From assembly GCA_903632075.3 (NCBI GenBank), contig CAHIKZ030005408.1:837501-901500 (forward strand): a stretch of DNA of 64,000 bases, read 5' to 3'. This stretch comes from Acanthosepion pharaonis (Eukaryota > Mollusca > Cephalopoda > Sepiida > Sepiidae). The notes below the pieces were generated by a model. The model was given only the letters and a program-made list of their open reading frames with translations, searched no databases and was not told the DNA's origin. Shown piece by piece: positions 55,085 to 64,000 of this stretch; position 1 is the first letter of the stretch; every line of letters starts with the position of its first letter. The translations under genes and the position numbers were made by a program.

Positions 55085-55210
55085 CCTATACAATTCCTAA
55101 GAGCCACTCGAGGTAGATGGTTATATGGAAATATACCGGGAAGATAATTAAGATTGTAGTGATCAGGTAAGCATCCTCTTGGATCTCGGTTCAACTGCCC
55201 GTGTCTAGGG
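55085..55210 (-). mobile_element. LINE family E 3' region
   Basis: AAGAGCCACTCGAGGTAGAT, GGGAAGATAATTAAGATTGT and GCATCCTCTTGGATCTCGGT match 40960-41110 and 8425-8530. Confidence 0.55.
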
Positions 55211-55214
55211 ATAT

Positions 55215-55865
55215 CTCATCTAGATTAAATAAAGAATTCAGTTCGAAACTGCAGGTTAGCCAACTCGAAATACACCAAACTATGATACGGAACAGCCCTC
55301 ACCCATCTATGATACAGGGCCCCACATTACAATTTTCATGAAGTATTATTCATATAAAATACATATTTTATTGTAACCTAATTATGTACAATAATGGATC
55401 ATATGCAATATAGGTGAACAATTCAACTAGAAAAATTGAAAATAAATACAATGTATCTAAACACGAATTAGAGACATGTCATAATTGATCATTCAATCAT
55501 AAATAAGTCAACAATAGTGTGAGGCAATTTTTAACATCAACTTCAGATTTTTCTTGTAAAAATGTTAAATAATTTTTTTTAACAAATTCAACATTATCGC
55601 TAAAAAAATATTAAATTTTATATATTGATTTTTTTTTCGAGACTTGTCATGAACCAAACAAATTCACGGATTTGAACCCAAATAAAAGTTTATGACGTAT
55701 AAATGTAGATAAAAAAGGAAGGAAAATGTTAATAAGATAGCGAGAGTCACAAAGCACTGCCCGAGTCCCCCAATCAGGCTTTCACCCACCTCCCAATCGG
55801 TGCGTTCGGGAGTAGTAAGCGCCGTCCAAGGTTTTGTTATTTGGTAAAAATCTCTGTGATTATGT
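55215..55865. other. Unassigned AT-rich sequence
   Basis: No gene. CACCCACCTCCCAATCGGTG near 55785 resembles a word in the GC-rich 3.3 kb stretch. Confidence 0.35.
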
Positions 55866-55869
55866 AGCG

Positions 55870-56185
55870 TCAGTCTGTGGTGAAGAATTTACAGCATTTG
55901 TTCGTTCGTTTAAAGTCATTTTCAACTACTGATTCCACAAATGAATTGGACGCCATGCCTAAAGATCTGCAAGAAAGTCTAAATGCACCGAGGCTAAGTC
56001 CAGTTGTTCTAATATTTGGGTTTTGTCGCGTCTTACGGTGCTGGACAAAAAGTAGCACAACTCCAGACCCCCAACCCTCTGCCCTCGTCCTCTGTTCAAC
56101 TTCTTTATCTCGTCGACTAAATTTACTATAACTGATCCATGCACCGAGGTATTTAAAGTGCTTAGAATTAAACATTCTGAGATGT
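55870..56185 (-). mobile_element. Probable LINE RT fragment
   Basis: Minus frame: MFNSKHFKYLGAWISYSKFS near 56175 carries the FKYLG motif that follows the RT catalytic core in LINEs. The next part (RTTGLSLGAFRLSCRSLGMA) is not clearly related. Short and decayed; family not determined. Confidence 0.45.
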
Positions 56186-56519
56186 TATCAGGCTTTCAGA
56201 TTAGATGCTATCATTGCGAAGACGTGTATGCTTTCTGGGCTCTTTCATTCAGATAAGGAAACATACAGGAAGACTTCTGCTAAGACAATGGATTCTTCGG
56301 CTATTTTTTTAAAAAAAATCATTTTCTTGGATTGTCTGATATGCTTAGAATTGATTTTAATGCATGTCTACAAGAATAACATAAGATTTTCATTTCAACC
56401 TTCTCTCACCCACGAACTCTTACAGATTGAAGAATATATTATTATTATTAACAAAGAATGATTGACAATATTTTGCCACATTTAGAAAAAAATGCGATTT
56501 ATGAAAAGAAAAAGAAAGA

Positions 56520-57015
56520 TGGTACAGTGTTTAACAATATTTCGACAGTATATTTGCCTTTATTCCGGTAGGGTTTAAAAATTGAATACAACTTCTATGC
56601 AATTTTTAAACGTAATTTGGAGAAGACAGACGTACTGTCGAAATGTTGTTAAAGTTTTTTTTCTTTGTCTTTTCTTAATTTGCATGCAATTCTTGAACAT
56701 AATTTGACGAAGAAAGACATACTGTCGAAATGTTGTTGAACATCGTTAAACACTGTCTTTTTTCTTTTGGTAACTTGTACGCTATTTTCAAACATAACTT
56801 GAGAACAGGCCTACTGTCGAAATATAGTTAAACTCTGTCTTTTTTGCTTTTTCTTTTGTGTGCAATTTTTAAACATAATTTGAAGAAGACGGGCATGTTA
56901 TTAGACATATTGTTAGATATGTTATTACACATGTTATTAGACATGTTCTTAGACATGTTATTAGACATTTTCTTAGACATGTTCTTAGACGAAACATTGT
57001 TAAACACTGGTTTAT
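56520..57015. repeat. Hammerhead-like array: inverted copy, three tandem, one expanded
   Basis: Modules of the form (T)TTGxxGAAGA, GAC..., GTC, GAAATGTTGTT are centred on GAAA at 56640, 56727 and 56819 (spacing 87-92 bp), with an inverted copy at 56530-56550. A fourth starts TTTGAAGAAGACGGGC at 56880, and its loop has grown into about nine 12-bp units of ATGTTATTAGAC type before closing with GACGAAACATTGTT at 56986-57003. In all, the first C of CTGANGA is T, so catalysis is doubtful. Confidence 0.65.
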
Positions 57016-57054
57016 TTCTTTTTTTATCTATTCTTAAATCGCGCGTTCTTCTCT

Positions 57055-57425
57055 AAGTTTTGTGCTATTATTTCCTCCGCTGTATACACATTTCCTTTGG
57101 GGTCTCAACCAGAGATTTAAGATCAGAAATTTTCTACTGATCATTTTGTAAAATAAAAAACCTAAAAAAATCTAACATCACGCACATTTTGCTTAGATAA
57201 AGCTCTTCGTAATGTGTAAGCTGTACTTGTGTTTTTGTGTTTTTTTTTTGTTTGTTTTGTTTTTATTTTGTTTTTTTTTTTTTGTATTTCTTTAAGGCGT
57301 GGGCTTCCAGGAATCCGTTAATTGAGCATATCGGAACATTTTCCAATCATTCCGAGGGCTCCAACTACAACTTGAATTATTGATGTCCTCATGTACCACA
57401 TTATTTAGATTTCCACTTCAAGATA
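57055..57425. other. Unassigned, T-rich
   Basis: T and TG runs near 57230-57285. May include the 3' flank of the minus-strand LINE that follows. Confidence 0.35.
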
Positions 57426-57429
57426 ATTA

Positions 57430-58495
57430 TATTTTGAAGATCTTCAAAGATTCATTACAACCTGTAGAAATAAGAAAACACTTTCTGTTATTGAAGTCTT
57501 TGATCTTCAATGTCTGTGCGATTAGCTTTGAACGTTCTGTCTGTGCGTGTCGTAAAATCCCATAAAATTGTTACAGGTCCTATCACTGTGACTGGGTCAG
57601 GGTGATGTTCATACCAGTTCCTTATAGATTCCTTCTCGTAAAAGTTGCATATTTTCCAATACAGATATTGGCCAAATGTGTCATGCCGTGTTTTATATTC
57701 AATGAGCGCTAACACCGTGCAACCTGATACAGAATAAGTCAATTGTTTCTGGATGTTTGTCACATAATCTGCATTTAGGAGCTAACACAATTTTTCAGTG
57801 TGTGTGTGCTTGGCAATTTCAAGTTAGCAAGCATTGGTCACGTGCAGCAAGAATAAAACCTTTGGTTTCAGCTTTCAACCTTGCACTACGTAAACACTGA
57901 TGAGTGCATGGTTTGTCTACATCAGCCTGTTTGGTACGGGCTGAGTATTGACCATGAAGATGCTTATCTTGCTATCGTTTTTGCATTTGATACATTGCAT
58001 TTGCTTTTACTTTCTTTTTTTTAGGTTCTTTGCCGCTGAACTGGACATATGGTTTATTTGCATTTCTTCGCCCACAAGAAATTCCCTTTTGAATAGGTTG
58101 GCTTCCTTTATAACTGAATAGAATTTCTTGATTCATGTTCTTTGACACAGATCATCATCCAGTCTTCTATCGTTTCCAGGTATCTTTGAAGACCGATTGT
58201 TGTAGTTTTGTAAGACAGTTCTAGTTGAACTAATCCTCTTCCTCCTTCGGATCTGGACACATACAGACGATCAACATCAGCCTTGGGATGATAGATGCGT
58301 TGGCAAGTGAGAAGCTTTCTCGTTTTGACATCCATTCGCTTTATGTCAGCTATGGTCCAGTTAAGGATATTGAAACTGTATTGCATTACAGGGTGTTTAT
58401 GGCTGATATTCTGATTTGTGACTTCAACTCTGTATTTAGCACCAGACGCACGCGTCTGTGGTACTCTTTTCTTATTTTCTCCATCATTTGGGTGT
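57430..58495 (-). mobile_element. LINE with restriction-like endonuclease, RT C-terminus
   Basis: Minus strand from 58490: EYHRRVRLVLNTELK, then QYSFNILNWTIADIKRMDVK, TRKLLTCQRIYHPKADVDRL, YVSRSEGGRGLVQLELSYKT and TTIGLQRYLETIEDWM. After frameshifts (58100-57780) come FGQYLYWKICNFYEKESIRN, WYEHHPDPVTVIGPVTILWD and FTTRTDRTFKANRTDI. The last part, expected RPDI..KD..xxCxLID, is the PD-(D/E)xK endonuclease found at the C-terminus of R2/R4/Dong-type LINEs; here Pro is Thr, a frameshift follows and the final Asp is Ser. This lineage differs from families A-F, which would carry an N-terminal endonuclease. Confidence 0.75.
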
Positions 58496-58514
58496 TCTGT
58501 ATTCCATCTCCTTC

Positions 58515-58520
58515 ACTGAC

Positions 58521-58577
<57 letters not shown>

Positions 58578-58595
58578 TTTATTTTTATTTTTTTC
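58515..58595. repeat. (ATT)n and (ATTT)n microsatellite
   Basis: About 15 ATT units then ATTT units, joined to the 5' edge of the preceding minus-strand LINE. Confidence 0.93.
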
Positions 58596-58659
58596 GTCAA
58601 TTATTTTTTCTTAACATAAATTTTAATGAGTTCGTAAAAATTTGAAAAATGAAATGCTT

Positions 58660-59325
58660 GTGAAGTATGTCTACGTACACAGACAATACGTATGCATCCT
58701 TAGACGGTCTCTGTCTTTACGAAGACATTCAACAGCATCTGGGAAGCCTTTTAACAGAGCACGGTAAGTTCGACATAGAAATCCGGAGGTGTATTAACCA
58801 AAGATGCATTCCAAAAGCTAAGCTGAGTATTAAGAGACAGAAAAAAAAACTCCGTTAGAAACAAAGAAAGGAATACTGAACTGTTAGTTATATCCGTCCT
58901 CCTATATGGTAGTGAATGCTGTACAATCTTATCAAAGATGAAGAAGAGACTTGAAGCAACAGAAATGTAGTCCTACAGAAAGATGCTGAGAATACCATGG
59001 ACCGAATATGTGAGCAACGGCAAAGTTTTAGAGAAAATTGAAACAAAAAGGACATTTATACTTAACATCAGGAAAAGACAGTTGAAATTTCTAGGGCACA
59101 TCATGAGGAAGGAAGGCTTGGAAAATCTGATACTCACAAGACAGATAAAGAGCAAGAGGGACATAGGAAAACAAGGGATAACATACGTAGAAAGCTTGAG
59201 TAAATGGATGGTGGAACAGGGTTTAGGAGAAATAACAAAAAGACAAAATGTATTAAGAGCTTCAAATGACAGGAAATTGTGGAGTGCTATGATCGCCTAC
59301 GTCTTGAGGAGACATGGTACAAGAA
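58660..59325 (+). mobile_element. LINE family B, C-terminus
   Basis: From 58880 the usual GNTELLVISVLLYGSECCTI-like segment is frameshifted. From 58983 an intact frame reads MLRIPWTEYVSNGKVLEKIE, ILNIRKRQLKFLGHIMRKEG, LENLILTRQIKSK and SAMIAYVLRRHG. It ends in an (AAG)n tail rather than the AAAGAAAG of other copies. 58660-58880 contains the preceding RT-thumb part in broken form. Confidence 0.82.
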
Positions 59326-59380
59326 GAAGAACAAGAAGAAGAAGAAGAAGAAGAAGAAGAAGAAGAAGAAGAAGAAGAAT
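59325..59380. repeat. (AAG)n at a LINE 3' end
   Basis: About 18 AAG units immediately after the LINE B end AGGAGACATGGTACAAG. Confidence 0.92.
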
Positions 59381-59489
59381 TATTTGGGGTTTTCTTTCTT
59401 AACATTGACATTACTTTTTTCTTTTTCTTGACGGAGCAGAGATGTGTGTACATGCACAATGATCTCATACACATTTGCTTTTTCTTCTT

Positions 59490-59620
59490 CTATGTGCCGT
59501 ATCACTTAAGGATGTGGATGATAATGGCCCTTCACAACTTCCTGTACTTTGTATCTCCTCATCCCTGTTCTGCCAGCCATTTACGTCGTTATGTAGATTG
59601 CTCACTATATTCCTCTCTCC
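59490..59620 (-). mobile_element. LINE family B 3' end
   Basis: TATGTGCCGTATCACTTAAG, GGATGATAATGGCCCTTCAC and CTCATCCCTGTTCTGCCAGC are the reverse complement of the family B end. It faces the forward copy tail to tail. Confidence 0.65.
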
Positions 59621-59662
59621 TTCTTAAATAGAGCTTACGGTCATATTGCGTTAAAACAACGG

Positions 59663-59840
59663 TACCTGTATGATCACCGAAGCTAAGCAACGTCGAGTCT
59701 TCTCAGTACCTAGATGGGTGACCACTTGGGAATTCCAAGTGCTGTAAGTTTGGAAGCGCGAGTGGTAGAATAGGCATAGGGCCATATCACTTTGAAACCC
59801 CGGTTCTAGTACGACCACCGACGTTAAGCAACGTCGGCGA
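59663..59840 (+). pseudogene. 5S rRNA-derived / tRNA-like chimeric SINE
   Basis: 59668-59755 aligns with the 3' two thirds of 5S rRNA: GTATGATCACCGAAGCTAAG (A box), CAACGTCGAG (intermediate element), CAGTACCTAGATGGGTGACC (C box), CTTGGGAATTCCAAGTGCTG, TAAGTTTGG. It is followed at once by a tRNA-like GCGCGAGTGGTAGAATAGGC and CCCCGGTTCTAGTAC, and then by another short 5S piece, CCACCGACGTTAAGCAACGT. The first third of 5S is missing, so it is not a ribosomal gene. Confidence 0.75.
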
Positions 59841-60010
59841 TCATGGCTCTCCACATTTTCCTGTCCTTTGTAGCTCTTAGTCTTTTTGCTCTCTCACCTT
59901 GTCCCTGTTCTGCCAGCCATTTACATAAGATGAATATGTTGTTTACTCGCGACCCCTCCCCCTCTCTCTTGCCTTGAACTTTGTCCTGCGAGGGTTAAAT
60001 TTAATGAATT
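59840..60010 (-). mobile_element. LINE family B 3' end, second copy
   Basis: GGCGATCATGGCTCTCCACA, CCCTGTTCTGCCAGCCATTT and CTCTCTTGCCTTGAACTTTG follow the order of the family B end on the minus strand. It joins the 5S piece within the shared word GTCGGCGATCATGG. Confidence 0.65.
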
Positions 60011-60045
60011 CTCTACCTGAAGTCACACTGTTCAGGTTTTTACAC

Positions 60046-60826
60046 GTACACCAAGCACACACACCCCAAGCCTCACACGTACACACACACAAAGCACACA
60101 CATATCAAGCACACACCAAGCACACACGCATACACACACCAAGCACACACATACCAATCACACACATACAGACCAAGCACACACGCACATACACACACAC
60201 CAAGCACACACATACCAAGCACACACGCACGCACACACCAAGCACAAACGCACACAAACATCAAGCACACACGCATACAAACACCAAGCATACACATACC
60301 AAGCATACACACCAAGCACACACGCACAGATACACCAAGCGCGCACGCGCACACACACCAAGCACACACACACACCAAGCACACACATACCAAGCACACA
60401 CGCACACCAAGCACACTCGCATACACACACCAAGCACACACGCTAAGCACACACGCACACACACCAAGCACACACGCACACACACCAAGTACACACATCT
60501 AGCATACACATACACCAAACACGAACACATACCAAGACCAAGCACACACATGCCAAGCACACACGTACACACACGCCAAGCAAACATACACACACACGAA
60601 GCACACACATGCCAAACACACACACCAAGCGCGCACGCATACACACGAAGCACACGCGCACACACACACCAAGCATACACATACCAAGCACACACACACA
60701 CCAAGCACACACGCACGCACACACACCAAGCACACACGCATACACACACACTAAGCACACACGCATACACACACCAAGCATACTCATACCAAGCACACAC
60801 ACATACACACACACTATACGCTTATA
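60046..60826. repeat. CA-rich minisatellite of ACCAAGCACACACGCA type
   Basis: About 780 bp in which CACACAC runs alternate with about fifty (A)CCAAGC or GAAGC words at intervals of 10-24 bp, with AC-ATACC and ACGC-AC variants. Both strands stay open in several frames because stops are scarce in such sequence. Alternating purine-pyrimidine DNA of this length favours left-handed helix. Confidence 0.93.
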
Positions 60827-60902
60827 CCAGAACTTTCCAAACTGGTGTGTCGTGATATTACGGTGTGATTAATTACCGGTTCTGTCGTTACATACTGGAT
60901 GT

Positions 60903-61080
60903 GTGGTTGGTGTATGGATAGCGGCTCGGAATGAGTAATTGGAGTACCGATTTCGAATTATAGTCGCCTTCGTGGCATTCACTTACATACAAATACCCAT
61001 ACATAAGGTATAAATCCATCTCCCCTAACTATGGGTTAAAGAGGAATACTTGTATCTGGAAATATCATTGTTATTCTCAA
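60903..61080 (+). mobile_element. SINE S1, forward copy
   Basis: GGTGTATGGATAGCGGCTCG and CCGATTTCGAATTATAGTCG, then GGCATTCACTTACATAC, CTCCCCTAACTATGGGTTAA. The tail is missing. Confidence 0.7.
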
Positions 61081-61145
61081 AACAGTTAATACAATATTCG
61101 CCCACAAAAAATTAGGTGGACAGTAAATGAAAACACATATTTTGA

Positions 61146-61420
61146 GATTGCATCAGTCAGCAAGGTGCCATGCGTGAGACACGCTTTGGCGATCATGTAT
61201 CCTTCGATAGATTACTGACGTAGGTTGCCATTTTCTTCTGCAGTAGACATCCAAGGCTATAGAACCCAGTCTGTTCTACTATTTACCAATAATTGGGGGA
61301 GATTCATACCTTTCTTAGCACGTAAGTGAATATAATGGATTCCACTGGAACTCGAACTCGGCTCTCCGATTACTTAAGCTCTCCGATTACTCCACCGTCT
61401 CTCCATTACATACTACTACA
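61146..61420 (-). mobile_element. SINE S1, reverse copy
   Basis: Minus strand: GGAGAGCTTAAGTAATCGGA and GAGCCGAGTTCGAGTTCCAG, AATCCATTATATTCACTTAC, GATCATGTATC... to GCATGGCACCTTGCTGACTG in the tail. It faces the previous copy tail to tail. Confidence 0.75.
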
Positions 61421-61439
61421 ATTAAATTTTGATAAACAA

Positions 61440-61900
61440 TTATTATATATACAATTAAATTTGTTATCTGAAATTATTGGATTTTCTTTAATATCGTTCA
61501 GCATGATCTCACTAAATTGCAGCCGTCTGTCTGGATCATCCGTCAATAAGCCATGGATTAACCGTTGGAAGATAAGTTTTCAATCCAAGAGAGGTTTGTG
61601 AAATGTCCAGTACCGCTGAGGATCTGCTAGTAGACATTTTGGGACTGTGAAAAAATGCTTCGACAACAACTTGCTTATGGTCTTCTATGCAAACTGTTTT
61701 GGGTCGACCAATTTTGGGGATATTAAGAATTGATCCAGTGGCATCAAATTTGTCACGAATATTGTAAATGACTTGTCTCTTTGAGGTTTGAGTATCAAAT
61801 GTTTCTACCCATTTTGTTCTAAATGTTTCAGAATTTTGAAACTTCCAAGTCTCTTTTAACAGCCATTTTCTTGCATCATTATTTAAATTATTTGTCATTA
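61440..61900 (-). pseudogene. Mariner-type transposase N-terminus with HTH (DUF4817-like)
   Basis: Minus frame from 61898: MTNNLNNDARKWLLKETWKF, SETFRTKWVETFDTQTSKRQ, VIYNIRDKFDATGSILNIPK and IGRPKTVCIEDHKQVVVEAF. This is the helix-turn-helix region typical of a class of invertebrate mariner-like transposases. SPKMSTSRSSAVLDISQTSL is the second HTH. A frameshift near 61560 is followed by GLLTDDPDRRLQFSEIMLND, the usual next segment. The DDE catalytic domain is missing beyond 61440. It could instead be a domesticated remnant, but the frameshift argues for decay. Confidence 0.68.
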
Positions 61901-62016
61901 TGGATTCCTTGAAGCTATCTGAAAAGAAAAAAGGAGTAAATTTAAATAAATTTAGTTATAAAATTCAATATAACACAAACGCCATAGTTATAACTACCAG
62001 TCTAACCCGTCTTATA

Positions 62017-62027
<11 letters not shown>

Positions 62028-62067
<40 letters not shown>
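62028..62067. repeat. (TA)n microsatellite
   Basis: About 20 TA units, directly before the next element. Confidence 0.95.
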
Positions 62068-62068
<1 letters not shown>

Positions 62069-62680
62069 TAGCAGTATAACCCGTCTTTGACCGGGTCTTT
62101 CATTTCTGGGAATTTTTGCCGTTCAATTGGAACACTTTAAGTTTAAAGTCAGCCCACCCAAAAATCAATATTATTAACAGTAATTGGATGTAACTGAGGC
62201 ACCCCCCAAATGGGGGTGGGGTTAACAGTTTGATTGGGGGGGGCTCTGAAAAGAGGCGTTTTTGCGTTCTCAATATTGCAAGGAAGGAAACTATTCCATA
62301 GACCGCCATAATAATATACGATAATTTTTATTTATAATATATTTTTTTTTTGTAATTCTAAAAATCTTTTGTGTCAGATATCAACTTTCTGAATTGATTG
62401 TACGCTGTTTTTTTTACAGACATTAAATTTAATCCTTGGTCTTTGTGCAAAGTGTAAAAAAAACATTTTTTTTTTCGATTCAAGGTTGTAATTTTTTGTA
62501 ATTTTTTCCCGCCACTTTGAACTCAAAACCGGCACTGAAGAATTATCATCAAACAAAAAAAAAAAAGGAAAAGTCATCGAAATCGGATGAAAACTGGAAA
62601 CGCATAAACAACATCCGATCACACGCACATACATACACACACACATTTTGAGAATTACAGATATAGATATAAAATACAAA
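62068..62680 (+). mobile_element. TACTAGC-type element
   Basis: Starts ACTAGCAGTATAACCCGTCT and ends with CGATCACACGCACATACATA, then ACACATTTTGAGAATTACAG, ATATAGATA. GTCATCGAAATCGGATGAAA near 62572 is the core word of this element class. No open frame. Confidence 0.6.
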
Positions 62681-62713
62681 CCCTATTCAACCTCAGTAGA
62701 TGGACTGTAGTAC

Positions 62714-62755
62714 CAAACTAGTATATAAGGGATGAACCCCTTATATACTAGTTTG
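62714..62755. repeat. Near-perfect 18-bp palindrome with 6-bp spacer
   Basis: CAAACTAGTATATAAGGG, spacer ATGAAC, CCCTTATATACTAGTTTG. The right arm continues into ATACCCGTCACTTCGCTGG, a TACTAGC-type start, so it looks like two such starts in opposite orientation. Confidence 0.9.
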
Positions 62756-62894
62756 ATACCCGTCACTTCGCTGGAATAAAGGTGATCAGGTTAGAAATCT
62801 AAATTGTTTGTCCAGTTAAACTACTACATTTACTAGAAAATACATTCAGCTCAAAATTACGTTAGAAAAGACCGCTATTTTTAACTGATGCGCT

Positions 62895-63400
62895 TTTGCT
62901 GTTGCCCAACTGGGCAGAATATTGCGAGACAGGAGGAATTCTTTGGTAACAACGAAAAGAATACTGAGCTGTTACGTGATTTCTATCCTTCTTTACGGCA
63001 GCGAATGTTGGACGATTTCCTCAAAGATGAAGAAGAGACTCGAGGCGATGGAGATGTGGTTCTACAGAAGGATGCTAAGGATCAAGCGTGTGAGCAACGA
63101 TGAGGTCTTAGAGAGGATGCAAACAAGGAGCAGGCTTATACTTAACATCAGAAGGAGGCAGCTGAAGTTCCTGGGATACATAATGAGGAAGGAGAGCCTA
63201 GAGAATCTGATACTCCGAAGGAAAGAAAGACAAAGGGAAACAACGCATGACATACCTAGCGGTCTTAAGCAAGTGGATGACAGAACGGGGTCTAGGGGAG
63301 GTGGCAGAGGGAAGGAACTTGTTGAGAGCTGCAAGGGATAGAGGGGGGGTGGAGAGCCATGATCGTCTACGTCCTGAAAGGACACGGCACATAGAAAGAA
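62895..63400 (+). mobile_element. LINE family B, C-terminus and 3' end
   Basis: One frame (139 codons) reads RILSCYVISILLYGSECWTI, KMKKRLEAMEMWFYRRMLRI, ILNIRRRQLKFLGYIMRKES and LENLILRRKERQ. It then shifts frame before the end TGAAAGGACACGGCACATAG plus AAAGAAAA. 5'-truncated. Confidence 0.83.
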
Positions 63401-63449
63401 AACACAGATGACAATTTTAATTTACTTCGAATTGCGCGTGTACGTAACC

Positions 63450-63910
63450 TTTGTGTGTGTGCACGGTTTGGTTTGTTCTATTTTACGGTATATCAACACC
63501 TCAATGGGTTATTTAATGCCAAGATTTTTATTGCCGGTATTTTTTTTCAAAAATGTATTACTGGTAATAATGTATGGCTGGTAATAATGTATTACTGGTA
63601 ATAATGTATGGCTGGTAATAATGTATTACTGGTAATAATGTATGGCTGGTAATAATTTTTCCCTTCCAAAATGTATTGCTGATTTTTTTTTCTAAAATGT
63701 ATCGCTGGTATTAAAACCTATATTTATACTTCTATAGCGTTTTGACCCCTTTTGGGGTTAACTATTTTCCAATAGCTGGGACCCTAACAGCAGTACCAGC
63801 AATTAAGAGATGATTCCACGCTCCCCAAAATGTCTTGACCAGAGGCCTTGCTGTCGGATGTACTTTATCGTCATACCCAGGACAAGTGTACGCACGGACA
63901 TTTTAATTAA
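63450..63910 (+). mobile_element. Element X, copy 3
   Basis: Carries GGTTTGGTTTGTTCTATTTT, TCAATGGGTTATTTAATGCC, six alternating 17-bp units ATGTATTACTGGTAATA / ATGTATGGCTGGTAATA (63556-63657), TTTTGGGGTTAACTATTTTC, GGGACCCTAACAGCAGTACC, AGAGGCCTTGCTGTCGGATG and a single 30-bp unit TACTTTATCGTCATACCCAG. It is the unexpanded counterpart of the 25.4 kb array. About 100 bp beyond it show nothing recognisable. Confidence 0.72.
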
Positions 63911-64000
63911 ATGACAGACCTAACAAAATATCCCTACAAAATAAAAAAACTTTAAAAAATGAATTTATTTATTAACGGATAATTTTTTTTTTAAATCAAT

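Noticed and set aside
59663..59760. Functional 5S rRNA gene
   Set aside because: The first third of 5S is missing and the 3' end joins a tRNA-like SINE head.
59974..60855. 293-codon His/Thr-rich frame and opposing Cys/Val-rich frames
   Set aside because: Consequence of the CA-rich minisatellite; both strands open equally.

Overview
The window looks like intergenic, repeat-saturated DNA from a metazoan, most likely a mollusc and probably a cephalopod such as an octopus. The support is the mixture of long (TA)n, (TATC)n and (CA)n microsatellites, tRNA-derived SINEs of at least two families, 5S-derived sequence with a lophotrochozoan-like core, many 5'-truncated LINE ends, Penelope-like element (PLE) remains and decayed DNA transposons. 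This is an inference from repeat content; no diagnostic host gene is present. I found no convincing host protein-coding exon, no functional tRNA or rRNA gene, and no bacterial-type features. Nearly all long open frames are simple repeats read through, or fragments of transposon proteins.

Layout. 0-10 kb: microsatellites, SINEs, a palindromic 5S-derived unit, a 28-bp minisatellite, a tandem run of tRNA-like SINE units (6.8-7.6 kb) and an AT-rich minisatellite split by later insertions. 10-16 kb: an internally deleted Tc1-like element, degenerate long repeats, a LINE reverse-transcriptase (RT) copy and an inverted Tc1 end. 18-23 kb: LINE relics of three families. 23-29 kb: a PLE on the minus strand (RT with YIDD, plus GIY-YIG) interrupted by an unfamiliar interspersed element ('element X') carrying about 39 copies of a 30-bp unit, with a hammerhead-ribozyme-like motif next to it. 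31-36 kb: more element X, LINE 3' ends (one tandemly triplicated), a SINE pair and (TA)n-bounded repeats. 36-40 kb: inverted and tandem ribozyme-like units and a mariner relic. 41-46 kb: LINEs and an 800-bp polypurine/polypyrimidine tract grown from a LINE tail. 46-50 kb: Merlin (IS1595-like) and Tigger/pogo relics. 50-59 kb: LINE relics, including one with a restriction-like endonuclease domain, a fold-back element and a ribozyme-like tandem array. 59-64 kb: 5S/tRNA chimeric SINE, a CA-rich minisatellite, a transposase with an N-terminal helix-turn-helix, and another element X copy.

The parts do not form a pathway; the window is a record of nested transposition and tandem amplification. The most interesting theme is the repeated appearance, in at least five unrelated repeat families, of a short module of the form CUGANGA - hairpin - GAAAC - mini-stem - GUH. 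It resembles a hammerhead ribozyme core, is often beside (TA)n, and is sometimes tandem or head-to-head. The second is element X, seen three times, which carries a 30-bp unit at its end that is expanded in one copy into a higher-order array.
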